Shown here in pieces: positions 41,075-51,588 of a stretch of 64,000 nt of DNA. Source of the stretch: Platanthera guangdongensis (taxonomy: Eukaryota > Streptophyta > Magnoliopsida > Asparagales > Orchidaceae); contig CM077160.1 of NCBI GenBank assembly GCA_039583875.1, positions 114,905,314 to 114,969,313 on the forward strand, given 5' to 3'. Each line of letters opens with the position of its first letter. Position 1 is the stretch's first letter. Made by a program: the position numbers and the translations under genes. A model generated the notes under the pieces. That model did no database searches. It was not told the DNA's origin and saw only the letters and a list, made by a program, of their open reading frames with translations.

Positions 41075-43141
41075 ATGGACGGGCTCAAGTACTCCGGCAA
41101 GATCCCAGTGTGCAACAGACTCAACTTTCCGATCTGGAAGGAAAGAATCAGGTTTTACATGGAAGCAGTCGATCCTCGACTCTTCATGATTGTGGAGGAG
41201 GGACCTTATATCCCCACTAAGGCCTCCACCATCGATCCCACCAAGAAGGTGCCAAAGACACTTTCTGAAATGGACAAAGACGAGATGGTGTTGGTGGGAC
41301 TGGACAAGAAGGCACGAAACATTCTGGTGAGCGCAGTTGATGATTCTATGATGCAAAACTTCAGCAACTGCAGGACAGCTCAGGAGATCTGGCAGTGCCT
41401 GATCATGCTAATGGAGGGCACAGATGAAGTGAGGGATGATCGGAGATCCCTCCTGAACCAAAAATATGAGGCCTTCAGGCAAGGGCCTAAGGAAGAGATC
41501 GGAGTCACATACGAGAACTTCCTGAAGATTGTCAACGCCCTCAAGGGCTACGGAAGAGTGTTCACCAATGGTGAACTCAATGACAAATTCCTTAGGTCCC
41601 TTACTAAGGAATGGGACACAAAGATCTGCGCCATCAGAGAATTTGGCAGACTAGCAGAAACTGATCCACAAATCCTGTTTGGGAAGCTGATGTCCTATGA
41701 ACTTCAGCTGAACACCAGGAAGGCAGAGGAAGAAGCAGAGAAGGCTGCTGCAAAAGAAAAGACTGTGGCCCTAAAAGCCAGTTACTCCAGAAAGGGCAAG
41801 GGTGCGATGTCATACCGTGCGAGGAGTAAGGAAGAGGAGGAGGACTCTGAACCATGCTCCTCCGGCTCTGAACTATCGGAGGAGGATTTCTCCCTCATCA
41901 CCCGAGAGTTCAAGAAGTTCCTCAAGATGAGGAATCAAAGAAAGAAAGACAGCTCCTCCTCCAGGCATCAGAAGAAAAATTATTCTTCTGACAGGTATGC
42001 ATCTAAACCTAACAAACATCGTTCTTCTGATATTATTTGCTTTGGATGCAATAAGCCAGGTCACGTCGTGGCCGACTGCCATCAAAGCAAAAGAGAAAAA
42101 GGGAAAGGAGAGGAGCTCAAATCCTCCAGAGATAAGAAGAAGGAGCGGAGCTACATCGCAAGAAGACCAAAGACACTAAGTGAGTCTGGTTCCTCAGACT
42201 CCAGTGATGATGAGGAAGCCTACTTCGGGCTGGTGGGTCGCTCGGACTCAGAAGGAGAATGCCCCCCATTTACTGGGAAGGTAAAAGCTCACACCCCTCT
42301 CTCCGACTTCGACTCTGATCCTGAGTCTCAGGATGATGAACCTGAGGATGGCCCTTCAGCCCGTGAAGCTGAACTCCTCGAGAAGTATGAGCTTCTGCTC
42401 AACACTTTCGATGAGTGCCAAAAGAGACTGAAGGCTGAGAAGAAGGAAGTAAAATTCCTTAAGGGTGAATGTGTATCCCTAAGGGAAGAGGTCACTAGCT
42501 TGATTTCTCTCCGACAGGAACACCTTGACCTGACTTCGAAGCATTCAGAGTCTTTGAAGCTCCTTGATCTAAAGCAGGAGGAAGTCGACAAGTTGGAAGA
42601 ACTACTTGCGACAGAAAGGAAGATCGTCAAGAGCTTCTCCATGCCAAAAACAGTTCTTCCAGTCGTTGATACCTTCTCTGCTCAGGCCAAAGGAGCTGGC
42701 TTGGGGCATATAGGGGTACCTGGTTCTTCTTATAGGAGAAACAAGAACCAGAAGAAAAATAAGGCCGCCAAGAAGGCCTCTGCTGATGAAAAAGGTAAGG
42801 CTCCTCTTAGTCCTGTTGCGTTCAGAAAGCCTGGCTTTCCTTGCAACCAACACGACTTTGAGTCAACTTTTGGGCATCATTTCCGGCTCTCGGTTGCAAA
42901 GCCAAAGAGCCGGTATGACGATTGGAACTTTCCCCGGAACTTCGGTGAGAGTGCCTTCAAGGCACCTTATGAGGAAATCCACATAGGAAATTATGGTCCG
43001 TTCTCTAGCGGCCATAATGGAAAGCAGGCACCAAAAGCCAAGCCTGTTATACAGAAGGTGACAAAGTCATGCGACTGTTGTCACCATGAGGCCTCCACCT
43101 CCAGATCCAAGCCCCAGCAGTACCCACCGTTCCCAGGGTAA
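41075..43141 (+). CDS. gag of element E
   Basis: A 688-residue open frame from ATG 41075 (MDGLKYSGKIPV). The N-terminal UBN2-type domain spans about residues 10-215 (FPIWKERIRFYMEA, RRSLLNQKYEAFRQ, ELNDKFLRSLTKEW). Then come Lys/Glu-rich helix, an acidic Ser-rich stretch, a CCHC knuckle CFGCNKPGHVVADC at 322-335, a second acidic Ser stretch, and a long coiled coil (about 430-525, LLEKYELLLNTF, KKEVKFLKGE). This long knuckle-plus-coiled-coil Gag is the Sirevirus type. A 1-nt deletion near 43113, relative to G, ends it early at TAA 43139-43141. The lost tail holds a second knuckle (CWCCGKVGHFAVDC, 43181-43222). Confidence 0.92.
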   Translation: MDGLKYSGKIPVCNRLNFPIWKERIRFYMEAVDPRLFMIVEEGPYIPTKASTIDPTKKVPKTLSEMDKDEMVLVGLDKKARNILVSAVDDSMMQNFSNCRTAQEIWQCLIMLMEGTDEVRDDRRSLLNQKYEAFRQGPKEEIGVTYENFLKIVNALKGYGRVFTNGELNDKFLRSLTKEWDTKICAIREFGRLAETDPQILFGKLMSYELQLNTRKAEEEAEKAAAKEKTVALKASYSRKGKGAMSYRARSKEEEEDSEPCSSGSELSEEDFSLITREFKKFLKMRNQRKKDSSSSRHQKKNYSSDRYASKPNKHRSSDIICFGCNKPGHVVADCHQSKREKGKGEELKSSRDKKKERSYIARRPKTLSESGSSDSSDDEEAYFGLVGRSDSEGECPPFTGKVKAHTPLSDFDSDPESQDDEPEDGPSAREAELLEKYELLLNTFDECQKRLKAEKKEVKFLKGECVSLREEVTSLISLRQEHLDLTSKHSESLKLLDLKQEEVDKLEELLATERKIVKSFSMPKTVLPVVDTFSAQAKGAGLGHIGVPGSSYRRNKNQKKNKAAKKASADEKGKAPLSPVAFRKPGFPCNQHDFESTFGHHFRLSVAKPKSRYDDWNFPRNFGESAFKAPYEEIHIGNYGPFSSGHNGKQAPKAKPVIQKVTKSCDCCHHEASTSRSKPQQYPPFPG

Positions 43142-43369
43142 GGCAGGAGCCTAGGAAGAGGTACAACAGATTTGACTGTTGGTGCTGTGGCAAAGTCGGT
43201 CACTTTGCCGTGGATTGTTGGTTTAATCCAAGGAACTACGAGACTCCCTGTGTTAGCAATGCGAGACCGACCACTCGTAGGGTTAACCAACCGAGGGGGA
43301 GTGTGCTAACCAGGAATCTAGGACCCAAGTTCGATTGGGTTCCTAAGGCAAATTAATTTTGTTTTGCAG
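43138..43369 (+). other. Intron-like segment at the gag-pol junction of E
   Basis: Begins CAGG|GTAAGG and ends TTTTGTTTTGCAG|G, 232 nt, the same length as in G (61594-61825). It spans the second knuckle and the gag stop. A branch-point-like TGCTAAC lies at about 43304-43310. In E the 1-nt deletion upstream puts gag out of phase; in G the join is in frame. Confidence 0.5.
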
Positions 43370-46300
43370 GAATGTCCAAAGGCCACCAAAACGCTGATCT
43401 GGTATTTGGACAGTGGATGCTCCCGGCATATGACTGGGACAATAAGCCTGCTGCGTGATTACACTCCAGTCAAGAATGGACCCAACGTCATCTTTGGAGG
43501 GTCAGATCGAGGAGTCACCAGAGGTTATGGTATGATTTCCAACGGCATAATCTCTATCACCGACGTGGCTTATGTTGAAGGGTTAAACCATAACCTGATC
43601 AGTGTAAGTCAGTTATGTGATAAAGGTTATGACGTTAAGTTCTGCAAGGATAAATGTCTGATAATTTCACGTACCTCTTCTGAAACGGTATTATCAGGCA
43701 TTAGGAGCAGAAATATCTTTTGTTTAGATTTTCTCAGTTTAGATTGGCACATATTAATTTCAAGACAATTAGTATGCTATTTTCTAAGGACTTGGTAAGG
43801 GATGCTCCCAGTATCAAGTGCATCAAAGATAGCCCATGTCCTGCATGCCAGATGGGCAAACAGACTCGGGCTACCTTTAAGAGCATCGCTGACAAAGACT
43901 CTTCCCGATGTCTTTACCTTTTGCATATGGACTTGTTTGGTCCAATGCAAGTTCATAGCTTGGGAGGCAAGTCATATACGCTAGTGATAGTTGATGATCA
44001 TTCTCGGTTTACATGGGTGTTCTTTTTGAAACGAAAGTCAGATACGTTTGACATCTTCACTAATTTTGTCAAGCAGGTTCAGAACGAATTTAACTGCTCC
44101 GTAGTCAAAATCAGAAGTGACCATGGAACAGAATTCGAATCTGGTGCAATGACAGAATTTTGTGAAGAACAAGGTATCTTTCATGAGTTTTCCTCCCCGC
44201 GCACTCCTCAGCAAAATGGAGTTGCGGAGAGAAGAAATAGAACTCTCATTGAAGCCTGCACGACTATGCTGAAAGATGCTTCTCTCCCGGAATACTTCTG
44301 GGCAGAGGGTGTCAATACGGCATGTCATGTACAAAACCGAGCATTGATCAACAAGCATCATCGTAAGACGCCCTACGAGCTACTGAAAGGCAGGAAACCA
44401 ACCATGTCCTACTTAAGGATTTTTGGTTGCCGATGCTATGTACTGAATAATGGGAAGTACCCGCGTACTAAGTTCGGTGAAAAATGCTTCGAAGGCATAT
44501 TCATGGGCTATAGTGCCCACAGTCGGGCATATAGGGTCTTCAATAAGAAAACCCTAGTGGTAGAAGAATCAATAAATGTTGTATTTGATGAAGGAAGTTT
44601 GCTTAACAGCAACTCTTCCAGTAGTATTCTTGAAGATGCAGGTGCACGACTGGAACAGCTGAGTCTGGATGAGACCGCTAAAGTTGACGCTCCTAAGTTC
44701 GTCAAAGTCTCCACCTCCACGTCATCTGAAAGTGTTGAAGATCAAGATAGAACAAATCTCTTAGAGGAAAGAGAAGCCCAAGAAGTAGTTGAAGCTCCTG
44801 ACGCCCGACTACTAGAGCTCTGGCACGTGAGGGATCATCCTAGAGATCAGATCATCGGGGATCCTCGTGTCGGGGTCAGAACTCGAAGAGGTACAATTAA
44901 CGAGGTATTGCATCTTAGCTTCCTGTCACAGGTTGAGCCAAAGAAGTTCGACGAGGCGAACAAGGATGCGGCATGGCTTCTGGCCATGCAAGAGGAACTA
45001 CATCAATTCGAGCGGTGCAAGGTTTGGACTCTGGTTCCCAGACCATACAAGCAGAATGTGATTGGCACAAAGTGGATCTTCAGAAACAAGCTGGATGAAC
45101 ATGGTGTCATCGTAAAGAACAAGGCCAGGCTGGTGGCTCAAGGTTACAGACAGGAGGAAGGGATTGACTTCGACCAGACCTTCGCACCAGTAGCAAGGCT
45201 CGAGGCAATCAGGTTGTTCCTGGCGTATGCTTCACACAAAGGATTCACAGTCTATCAAATGGATGTGAAATCGGCATTCCTGAACGGAGACCTGAAAGAG
45301 GAAGTATACGTCGCTCAACCCCAGGTTTTGTCGATCCTACTTATCCCAATCATGTTTATTTTCTTAATAAGGCCTTATATGGGTTGAAACAAGCTCCACG
45401 AGCTTGGTATGAGACTTTATCTAGTTTTCTTCTTGAGAACAAGTTCTCTAGAGGTAAAATAGATAAAACATTGTTTCTCAGGGAAGTCAAAGGCAAGATT
45501 TTGCTGGTGCAAATCTATGTCGATGACATAATATTCGGCTCAACGGATAACAATCTTTGCAAAAAGTTTTCTAAACTTATGCAAGGAAAGTTTGAAATGA
45601 GCAGTATGGGAGAGCTCAAGTATTTCTTAGGACTTCAGGTGAAACAGTCTGAGGATGGAATCTTCATCTCTCAGACGAAGTTCACAAATGAACTCCTTAA
45701 GAAATTCGGTATGGAGAGTGCAACCTCCATGAGGACTCCAATGGGATCCACCATGTCTCTGGACAAGGATGAGAAAGGTAAACCTTTCGATGAAACCAAA
45801 TACAGAAGCATCATTGGATCCCTGCTCTACCTTACTGCCAGTCGACCGGATATTATGTTCTCCACATGTGTCTGTGCCCGATATCAGGTGAACACTAAGG
45901 AATCTCACTATGTCGCCGCAAAGCGAATTCTGAGATACCTTAAAGGTACTCCTAATCTTGGCTTGTGGTACCTGAGAAACAATGACGTCGAGCTAATAGG
46001 ATTTTCAGATGCTGATTTTGCAGGGAGCAGGGATGACAGGAAAAGCACCTCCGGGACGTGTCAATTCCTCGGCAGGAGGCTTATCTCATGGAACAGCAAG
46101 AAACAGAATTGTGTTGCAACCTCCACAGCAGAGTCAGAGTATATCTCGGCAGGAAGCTGTTGCGCACAACTTCTATAGATCAGAAACCAGTTAGCCGACT
46201 ACGACCTTCAGTTCAAGGAAGTACCCATGTACTGCGACTCCTCCAGTGCAATTGTCATTGCCAACAATCCGGTGTTGCACAGCAGAACGAAGCATATTGA

Positions 46301-46463
46301 AGTACGCTACCACTTCATTCGGGAGCACGTGGAGAACAAGGATATCTCTCTCTGTTATGTCCCCACGGACAAGCAGATTGCTGATATATTCACAAAGCCC
46401 CTAGACGAGACCAAGTTCAATCTCTTCAAGACTGAATTGGGGATGCTCAATTATGAGGAATAA
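43364..46463 (+). pseudogene. pol of element E (near-complete, four lesions counting gag)
   Basis: Protease (YLDSGCSRHMTG) is intact. A 67-nt deletion at about 43741 removes the GAG-pre-integrase zinc region (WHKRLAH in G) and shifts the frame. Integrase then reads to the end: [16 protein letters not shown] and [10 protein letters not shown] give D, D, E. RT follows ([19 protein letters not shown]), with a 1-nt loss in a C run at about 45320 before the active-site block [12 protein letters not shown]. RNase H (DADFAGSRDDRKS, TSTAESEYIS) has Trp changed to TAG at about 46176-46178, and the domain ends ADIFTKPLDETKF, TAA 46461-46463. Only small lesions separate it from an active polyprotein. 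Confidence 0.93.
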
Positions 46464-46766
46464 AGACTACAGAAGCTCCAGGCTCGTACAAGACCTGAGG
46501 GGGAGCAAGGAACTCCAGCGTGAGTACAGATGCAAGAACTGAGGGGGAGCAAAGGGTAAAACGCTACAGACCCCGATTTGTAGAAGCCGAAAAAGGGGGA
46601 GATTACCCTCTCGGCTAAGGCTAAGGTGGCTCCAAGCTTTCTCCCAAGAAATTGGTATTGGTAATGGATAACTCACTCAACTCTCTTTTCAGTTTATGGT
46701 TTTCATTCTCATTTGCTCTATTCACCTTAGCTTGTAGGGTTTAGGCTTCTTCAAATAGGGGGAGAT
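46464..46766 (+). other. 3' leader of E with repeated polypurine tracts
   Basis: No ORF. Four purine runs: CTGAGGGGGAGCAAGG at about 46495, ACTGAGGGGGAGCAAAGG at about 46538, AAAAAGGGGGAGA at about 46590, and CAAATAGGGGGAGAT at 46752-46766 directly before the LTR. Multiple polypurine tracts are a reported Sirevirus trait. The third ORF that C, D and F carry here is absent. Confidence 0.8.
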
Positions 46767-48450
46767 TGTTGGGTATTGTATCCACAATGCGCCTGATTTG
46801 AAGAAGCCCCTGGACAAGCTAAGGTCAATAGACTATGTATTTGATAAAATCCTTCTAGTTGTGCTTGCAGTTTGTCCACGCTAAGTGCACACCAATGTCA
46901 GGGTGCAGTAGGTCAATATACACGGGTCTGCACGACGTAATCCCTCGTTGAGCAGATCAGTGTGTTGGCCTACGTGTACTCTCTCTATTGGAGTGCACTT
47001 ATTTTCAAGCACAGGGCTGTAAATATGCAGGAGCAGACAAGGAGCAAGGATGGGTCAAGGAGCATCTCATAGGTGGAAAGACGAAAATTCGTCTAAGTTA
47101 GAATCGACGAGAATCACCCAGTGATTCTCGCCGATTCGGCGAGAATCACTTGGGATTCTCGCCGATTCGTCGAGAATCAGCGGATGATTCTCGCCGAACA
47201 CGTTCCAGCATCTTCTAAGCAAGCACCTCTGAGTCTAAGTAAGAATCGACGAGAATCACTTAGTGATTCTCGCCGATTCGGCGGGAATCACTAGTGATTC
47301 TCGTCGAATCGACGAGAATCACTGGTTGATTCTCGCCGTCTCGACCTGGCTTAAAGCAGTGCGTGCAACCAAGGCAAATTCGACGAGAATCATCTTTGAT
47401 TCTCGCCGAATCGTCGAGAATCACCTTTGATTCTCGGCGACTCGGCGAGAATCACTTTCGATTCTCACCGATTTTGACTTGGCGATTTTCTGGAAATTCC
47501 TGAACCAGATTCTGCCGCTGTTTAATATCTGGACCGGGATTTGGGGATTACTTTTGTGGGTCCCACAAACGGTTTTATTGGGGGTAGCTACAGTATTTAT
47601 ACTCGGGTATTTTGAACGGAAGACGAACACAGAAAGAAGCCGAGCAAGCGGAAACCCTAATATCGCGATTTCTCTCGTCCGCCGCCGTCGCGCTCGAGCA
47701 AGTACGTCGCCGCCGCTGATCGTTCATCTTCCCGATCTCCGGCGACAGAAGCTTAGCAAAGCTTGCGTCTCACGTGTCTATCCAGAGATCTCTTGTCTCT
47801 CGATTTGTTGACCGGGAAAAACTCCCCCGTCCGAATCGATCGAGACGACTGATCCTAGAGTGACCGTTGGTAGACCTAGTTTGCTTCGCAAAGAAGTTTG
47901 GATCTCAAAGCACTGCAGCTGCGCACCTTCGTAGCCGCCGACTCCAAACCAAGCCGCCGCTCGGATTGCCGCCGCCGGTTCCGGGAGATCCTCTCCAAGA
48001 GAGACCAAGGTTGTAGACTCTTCATCGACCTCAAGAACACGTCGTCGAACAAAGAGGAACACCGTAGTCTCCAAAAGAAGTTTGTATCACGTGTACACTC
48101 TATATTTAATTTCGTTGTAAGGGAACTTTTGTTCCGTGTTGTAAGGGTTGGGTGCAACCCATTTTGTGGGAGTGTTGACTCTCACGTGTGGAAGGGCTCC
48201 TTCCGTTAGTGAAGGGATTGGATTTCAATCCCGTTGGAGAAGTGACCGAGTCGTCCCTTGTTGGGGAGATAGGTCGAAGGGGGAAAGTGGATGTACCCAA
48301 GTCGGGGAACCACTATAAATTTGCTGTGTATTCTGTGTGCTGTGCTTGTTGTTTTTATTGTGCAGGTACATCCGTAAATTCCGCAAAAGAACCACACGTC
48401 ACCTATTCCCCCCCTATAGGTGCACATAGCTGACACTAGGTGGACTTTCA
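46767..48450 (+). repeat. 3' LTR of E
   Basis: 1684 bp. Palindrome array 47100-47473, TATTTATAC at 47594-47602, conserved GTGGATGTACCCAAG from 48286, C-run of 7 instead of 12. Ends TGGACTTTCA, followed by TSD GAGAC. Confidence 0.96.
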
Positions 48451-48455
48451 GAGAC

Positions 48456-48535
48456 CTTGAGGTCTGTATCGGGAGACATGAACCTTGTGTCGACTTAAGT
48501 CGACACCACTTGACAAAACAGGTTTTCCATGTCGA
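48456..48535 (+). promoter_or_regulatory. GTCGAC-type array before the third ORF of D (right of E)
   Basis: Continuation of the array interrupted by E, with TGTGTCGACTTAAGTCGACA as its clearest palindrome. The TATA box follows 70 bp downstream. Confidence 0.6.
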
Positions 48536-48605
48536 CAATAGAAATTTCCCAATATTGAGAAAATTACTAAATGCAGCGCACATTTTCACCTTCAATAGAT
48601 AGTTA

Positions 48606-48615
48606 CTATAAATAG
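48606..48615 (+). promoter_or_regulatory. TATA box before the third ORF of D
   Basis: CTATAAATAG, 126 nt before the ATG at 48732. Confidence 0.62.
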
Positions 48616-48731
48616 GAGGAGAAAGGAATTGTCGACTACGCTTATAGGAAAACTTGAGAGAGTGATTGATGTGTGTCGAGACCTAGAAATTCTTATTCGA
48701 CACCTCTCAATCTCCAACTCTTTCAACTAGA

Positions 48732-49805
48732 ATGTCACCCAAGATGTATGACAACATAAATGAGGGTTACGAACTGGTGCGAAATGTCTTCTTCTCTGCA
48801 CCAGAAGAAATAAGGAAAGTGATTGACCTTATCAATGAGACAGGTCTTGAATATCTGCTTTCAAAACCTACTAAAATATGGAAGAGAGAAGTATCTGAAT
48901 TCTATTCCAATGCCTCACTAAACCCTAAGTCAGGCAAGATCAAATCAACTGTTAATGGAGCAGGAGTAAAGGTCACAACCAAAAGACTGGCTAATGTCTT
49001 TCAGATTCCAAGAACTGCACACGGAGAAGAACTGAATTTAAGCAAGAATGAAGAAACCTTATAATGGTGTGGACTAGCTCCAACCACTAAGTTTGGAAGT
49101 TCCCTAAATAGGAAGGGAATGAATTCCCAGGGAAAATTTCTATCTGAAGTAATTGGAAAGGTGCTCTTCTACAAAACTGGAGCACATGACAGGATTTCAA
49201 CCTATATGTTTAACTTGATGACTAGGATCATTTTCAGAATCAAGACTGATTGGAATAGGGTATTCTTTGATAAAATTGTAGAAGGGATTCAAAAGCCCAA
49301 TATCGGCAGAATTGTTAGTTTGTATCTTTTAAAGGAAATTTCAGATAGTATCAATCAGAAGATTGGGTCCAAGATAAATCATATGAGGAGAATGGACCTA
49401 AGAATTTTGTCCAGATGGGAAAGGGTCTTGTCTAAGGACACTCTAGAACCCAAAAAATACAAAGGAGGTAAAAGGAAAGAAAGTAGTGGTAGAAGAAGAA
49501 GAAGAATCCTCAAGTGATTTTGAAGAACAAGCAGAGTTTAGCTCAGATAAGGATGCTAAGGAAGAACAAAGAAGATATCCAATACTCTCACCTAGAACTG
49601 GTGATCAGGTGTAGTGGGAGAACATTCCAGAAAAAGAACAAATTGAGGGGGAGAACCTCAATGAATTACGAACGAATATTATGACAACTATAATAATGGA
49701 TGTCGTACAGGAACTAGAACACTCAAAGACATCTGAAAAAGAGATATATGAGAAAGAGATGGAGGAAGAAATTCCAAAAGAGACTGAAGAAGAAGTTATT
49801 CGTTC
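48732..49805 (+). pseudogene. Third ORF of element D (truncated by F)
   Basis: ATG at 48732 (MSPKMYDNINEGYELVRN). Motifs WKREVSEFYSNASL, VNGAGVKVTTKRLANVFQIP and FLSEVIGKVLFYKTGAHD align with the third ORFs of C and F. The pattern EFYxN...VxGxxV...ANVFxIP resembles the 'putative plant transposon protein' family (Pfam PF20167), a tentative match. One TAA occurs at about 49062; the frame then continues to a shift near 49480, after which an acidic Glu-rich region runs to 49805, where F inserted. No signal peptide or membrane segment is evident. Role unknown. Confidence 0.68.
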
Positions 49806-51482
49806 TGTTGGATCCCTAGTTTGATTTGGGATAGATTCACTAACAAGGATAATTGACCCACCATGTATAGTCAGGGTCATGTCATTGTGTCCTAGAGTTT
49901 AGGCTAAGTCCTTAGATTCAACCTTGCCTGTACCAGCCAACTGAAGACTGCAGAAGACTCAGACTTAGAAGAAAATCAAGTTCAGAGAAATGAGTTCGAC
50001 GTTCGTCGAACTCGGCTCGATGAAAGTCATGCTTCGCTCGACGAACTCAGAGTAAATTCTCTGAGTTGAGCTCGACGATATTCGAGCTCCGGTCGACGAA
50101 TTATGGAAGTTCATCTTCAACTCATGAAGTCCAGAATACCTTCTCTATACTCAGGTCGATGAATTTATATTATCAGCTCGACGAACTTGGAGCACAGAAT
50201 TGGGATCTTTTCACAGAAAGCAGTTAGCTGAACTCAGGTCGACGAACTTGTTTCTCAGGTCGACGAACAAGAATTATTTGGTCGACGAACATGATTTCTC
50301 AGGTCGACGCACTTTGGACTCAGGTCGATGAAATCTGTTATTTGCTCGACAAATTCTCTGCAGTTCGAGACTTGGTAATTTCCCTTATTTTATCCTTATT
50401 CTATAGCAGTAATTCCTGAGTGATTAATGCTTATATTCTCTAAATATAGCAGTTAGTGGCAGCATTGATTATGGTCTTAATTAGGAATATTACTTGTCAT
50501 TTTTAATGGGACAGTTGGGGAAACTCTTTAATGAAATTATTCTCTCCAGCCACATTTTCATTCTCCAGGCAGCCAACATTCAATGCAGGAAATTCAAAAT
50601 TCAAAGGAGAATTAGACAGAGACATATAAAAATGAGATTTTTCTCTTTCAGTCGATAGTACTCAAATAGAAAGAAGCAATGATAATAAGAAGAACACAAA
50701 AAATAGAACAAGACAGACACAAGAAATCATTCAAAAAAAAAGCTTTACTCTGCCTTCATCAAGTGTTCATCCTCTAGCAAGCTTTCCAGAGACAATCAAC
50801 TTCAATCTATCTATAGCTTCCTAGCAAAACTTTTCAAGAAGACCTACTCACACTGCAAAGCTCTCAATCTTCCTGAACAGATCTTCATCTCAGGGGGAGC
50901 TTTGACACCATGAATGATCCACAACTATTCTCAGTTGCTTTGAGAAAAGAGAAGACAACATATAGTTTTATTTGTTTTACCCCACTATACACAGGGTTCT
51001 AGCTCCCTTCAAATGATAAAAACTTGGTTGCAAGTCTCCTGATCAAAAGACTTGATTTGGTTTTTGGGCACCCGATCAGAAGCCTGAAGGATTTCCTGAT
51101 CTACCTAAAGTAGATCTTGTGGTGACAGGCACCTGAGTAAAAACCTGATTTGTGGCAGGGCACCTGAAAACCTGAGTGGATTCCTACCAGGGTGGTAGAA
51201 GAGTAGATGTACCCAAGTTTTAGGGGAATCACTATAAAATTCTTGTGTCGTCTGTGATGCTTTCTTATTTCTTTCTCTGTATTGTTTGCTGAATAGTTTA
51301 GCTTTTATTTCTACACCTACTGATTACACTTATAAATATCACTATTTTAATTCCACAATAAAAATAGAATAAGATTTTAAAATACTCTATTCACCCCCCT
51401 CTAGAGTAAAACATTCAAACCCCTTAGGTGATATCCTTTATACCATCCTTCAATTGGTATTAGAGGTATACCACATCTTTCA
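49806..51482 (+). repeat. 5' LTR of F
   Basis: About 1.68 kb, TGTTGGATCCCTAG... to ...CATCTTTCA. TCGACGA array 49989-50362, TATA-like ACATATAAAAATG at about 50622, conserved motif GTAGATGTACCCAAG from 51203. Two primer-site-like sequences follow, TTGGTATTAGAGG (51454) and TTGGTATCAGAGG (51484), 30 bp apart, so the LTR could end at 51452 instead. Confidence 0.85.
49989..50362 (+). promoter_or_regulatory. TCGACGA-type repeat array in U3 of F
   Basis: About a dozen copies of (GG/GC)TCGACGAAC or its inverse, e.g. the palindromic GTTCGACGTTCGTCGAAC at its start. The same motif recurs between gag and pol and before the third ORF of F. Confidence 0.82.
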
Positions 51483-51588
51483 ATTGGTATCAGAGGGTGT
51501 GTTTATCTTTGGTTTCACAGATTTACATCTGAACCAAGATCCTTGTTAGATTGTTTCTCTCTTCTTTAGTTTTTCTATTTATTACAGC

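Larger units (their letters stand above)
39262..48450 (+). mobile_element. Sirevirus-type copia element E
   Basis: A complete plus-strand element with perfect TSD GAGAC (39257-39261 and 48451-48455), LTRs of 1721 and 1684 bp, primer site, gag, pol and multiple polypurine tracts. There is no third ORF. The LTRs differ by about 12 substitutions (about 0.7% by eye), one palindrome unit and small indels, so it is recent. Despite this, gag has a 1-nt deletion, and pol has a 67-nt deletion, a 1-nt deletion and one nonsense codon. Confidence 0.96.
29963..49805 (+). mobile_element. Sirevirus-type copia element D (in three pieces)
   Basis: Pieces in the window: 29963-30182, 35530-39261 and 48451-49805. 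A2 splits gag, E lies between pol and the third ORF, and F splits the third ORF; the 3' end is outside the window. It has decayed gag, a protease with the catalytic Asp changed, no integrase, a partial RT, RNase H and a third ORF. It is the oldest layer with D0. Confidence 0.85.

Noticed and set aside
39262..48450. Intact autonomous retrotransposon
   Set aside because: LTRs and TSD are excellent, but gag has a 1-nt deletion and pol a 67-nt deletion, a 1-nt deletion and a nonsense codon.
46767..48450. Host exon at the GC-rich segment 47690-48080 (also 40220-40600)
   Set aside because: It occurs identically in both LTRs of E, with a diverged copy in G; it is the LTR leader, not a gene.
48732..49805. 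Retroviral-type envelope gene
   Set aside because: No signal peptide, transmembrane span or glycosylation-rich ectodomain; soluble helical and acidic instead.
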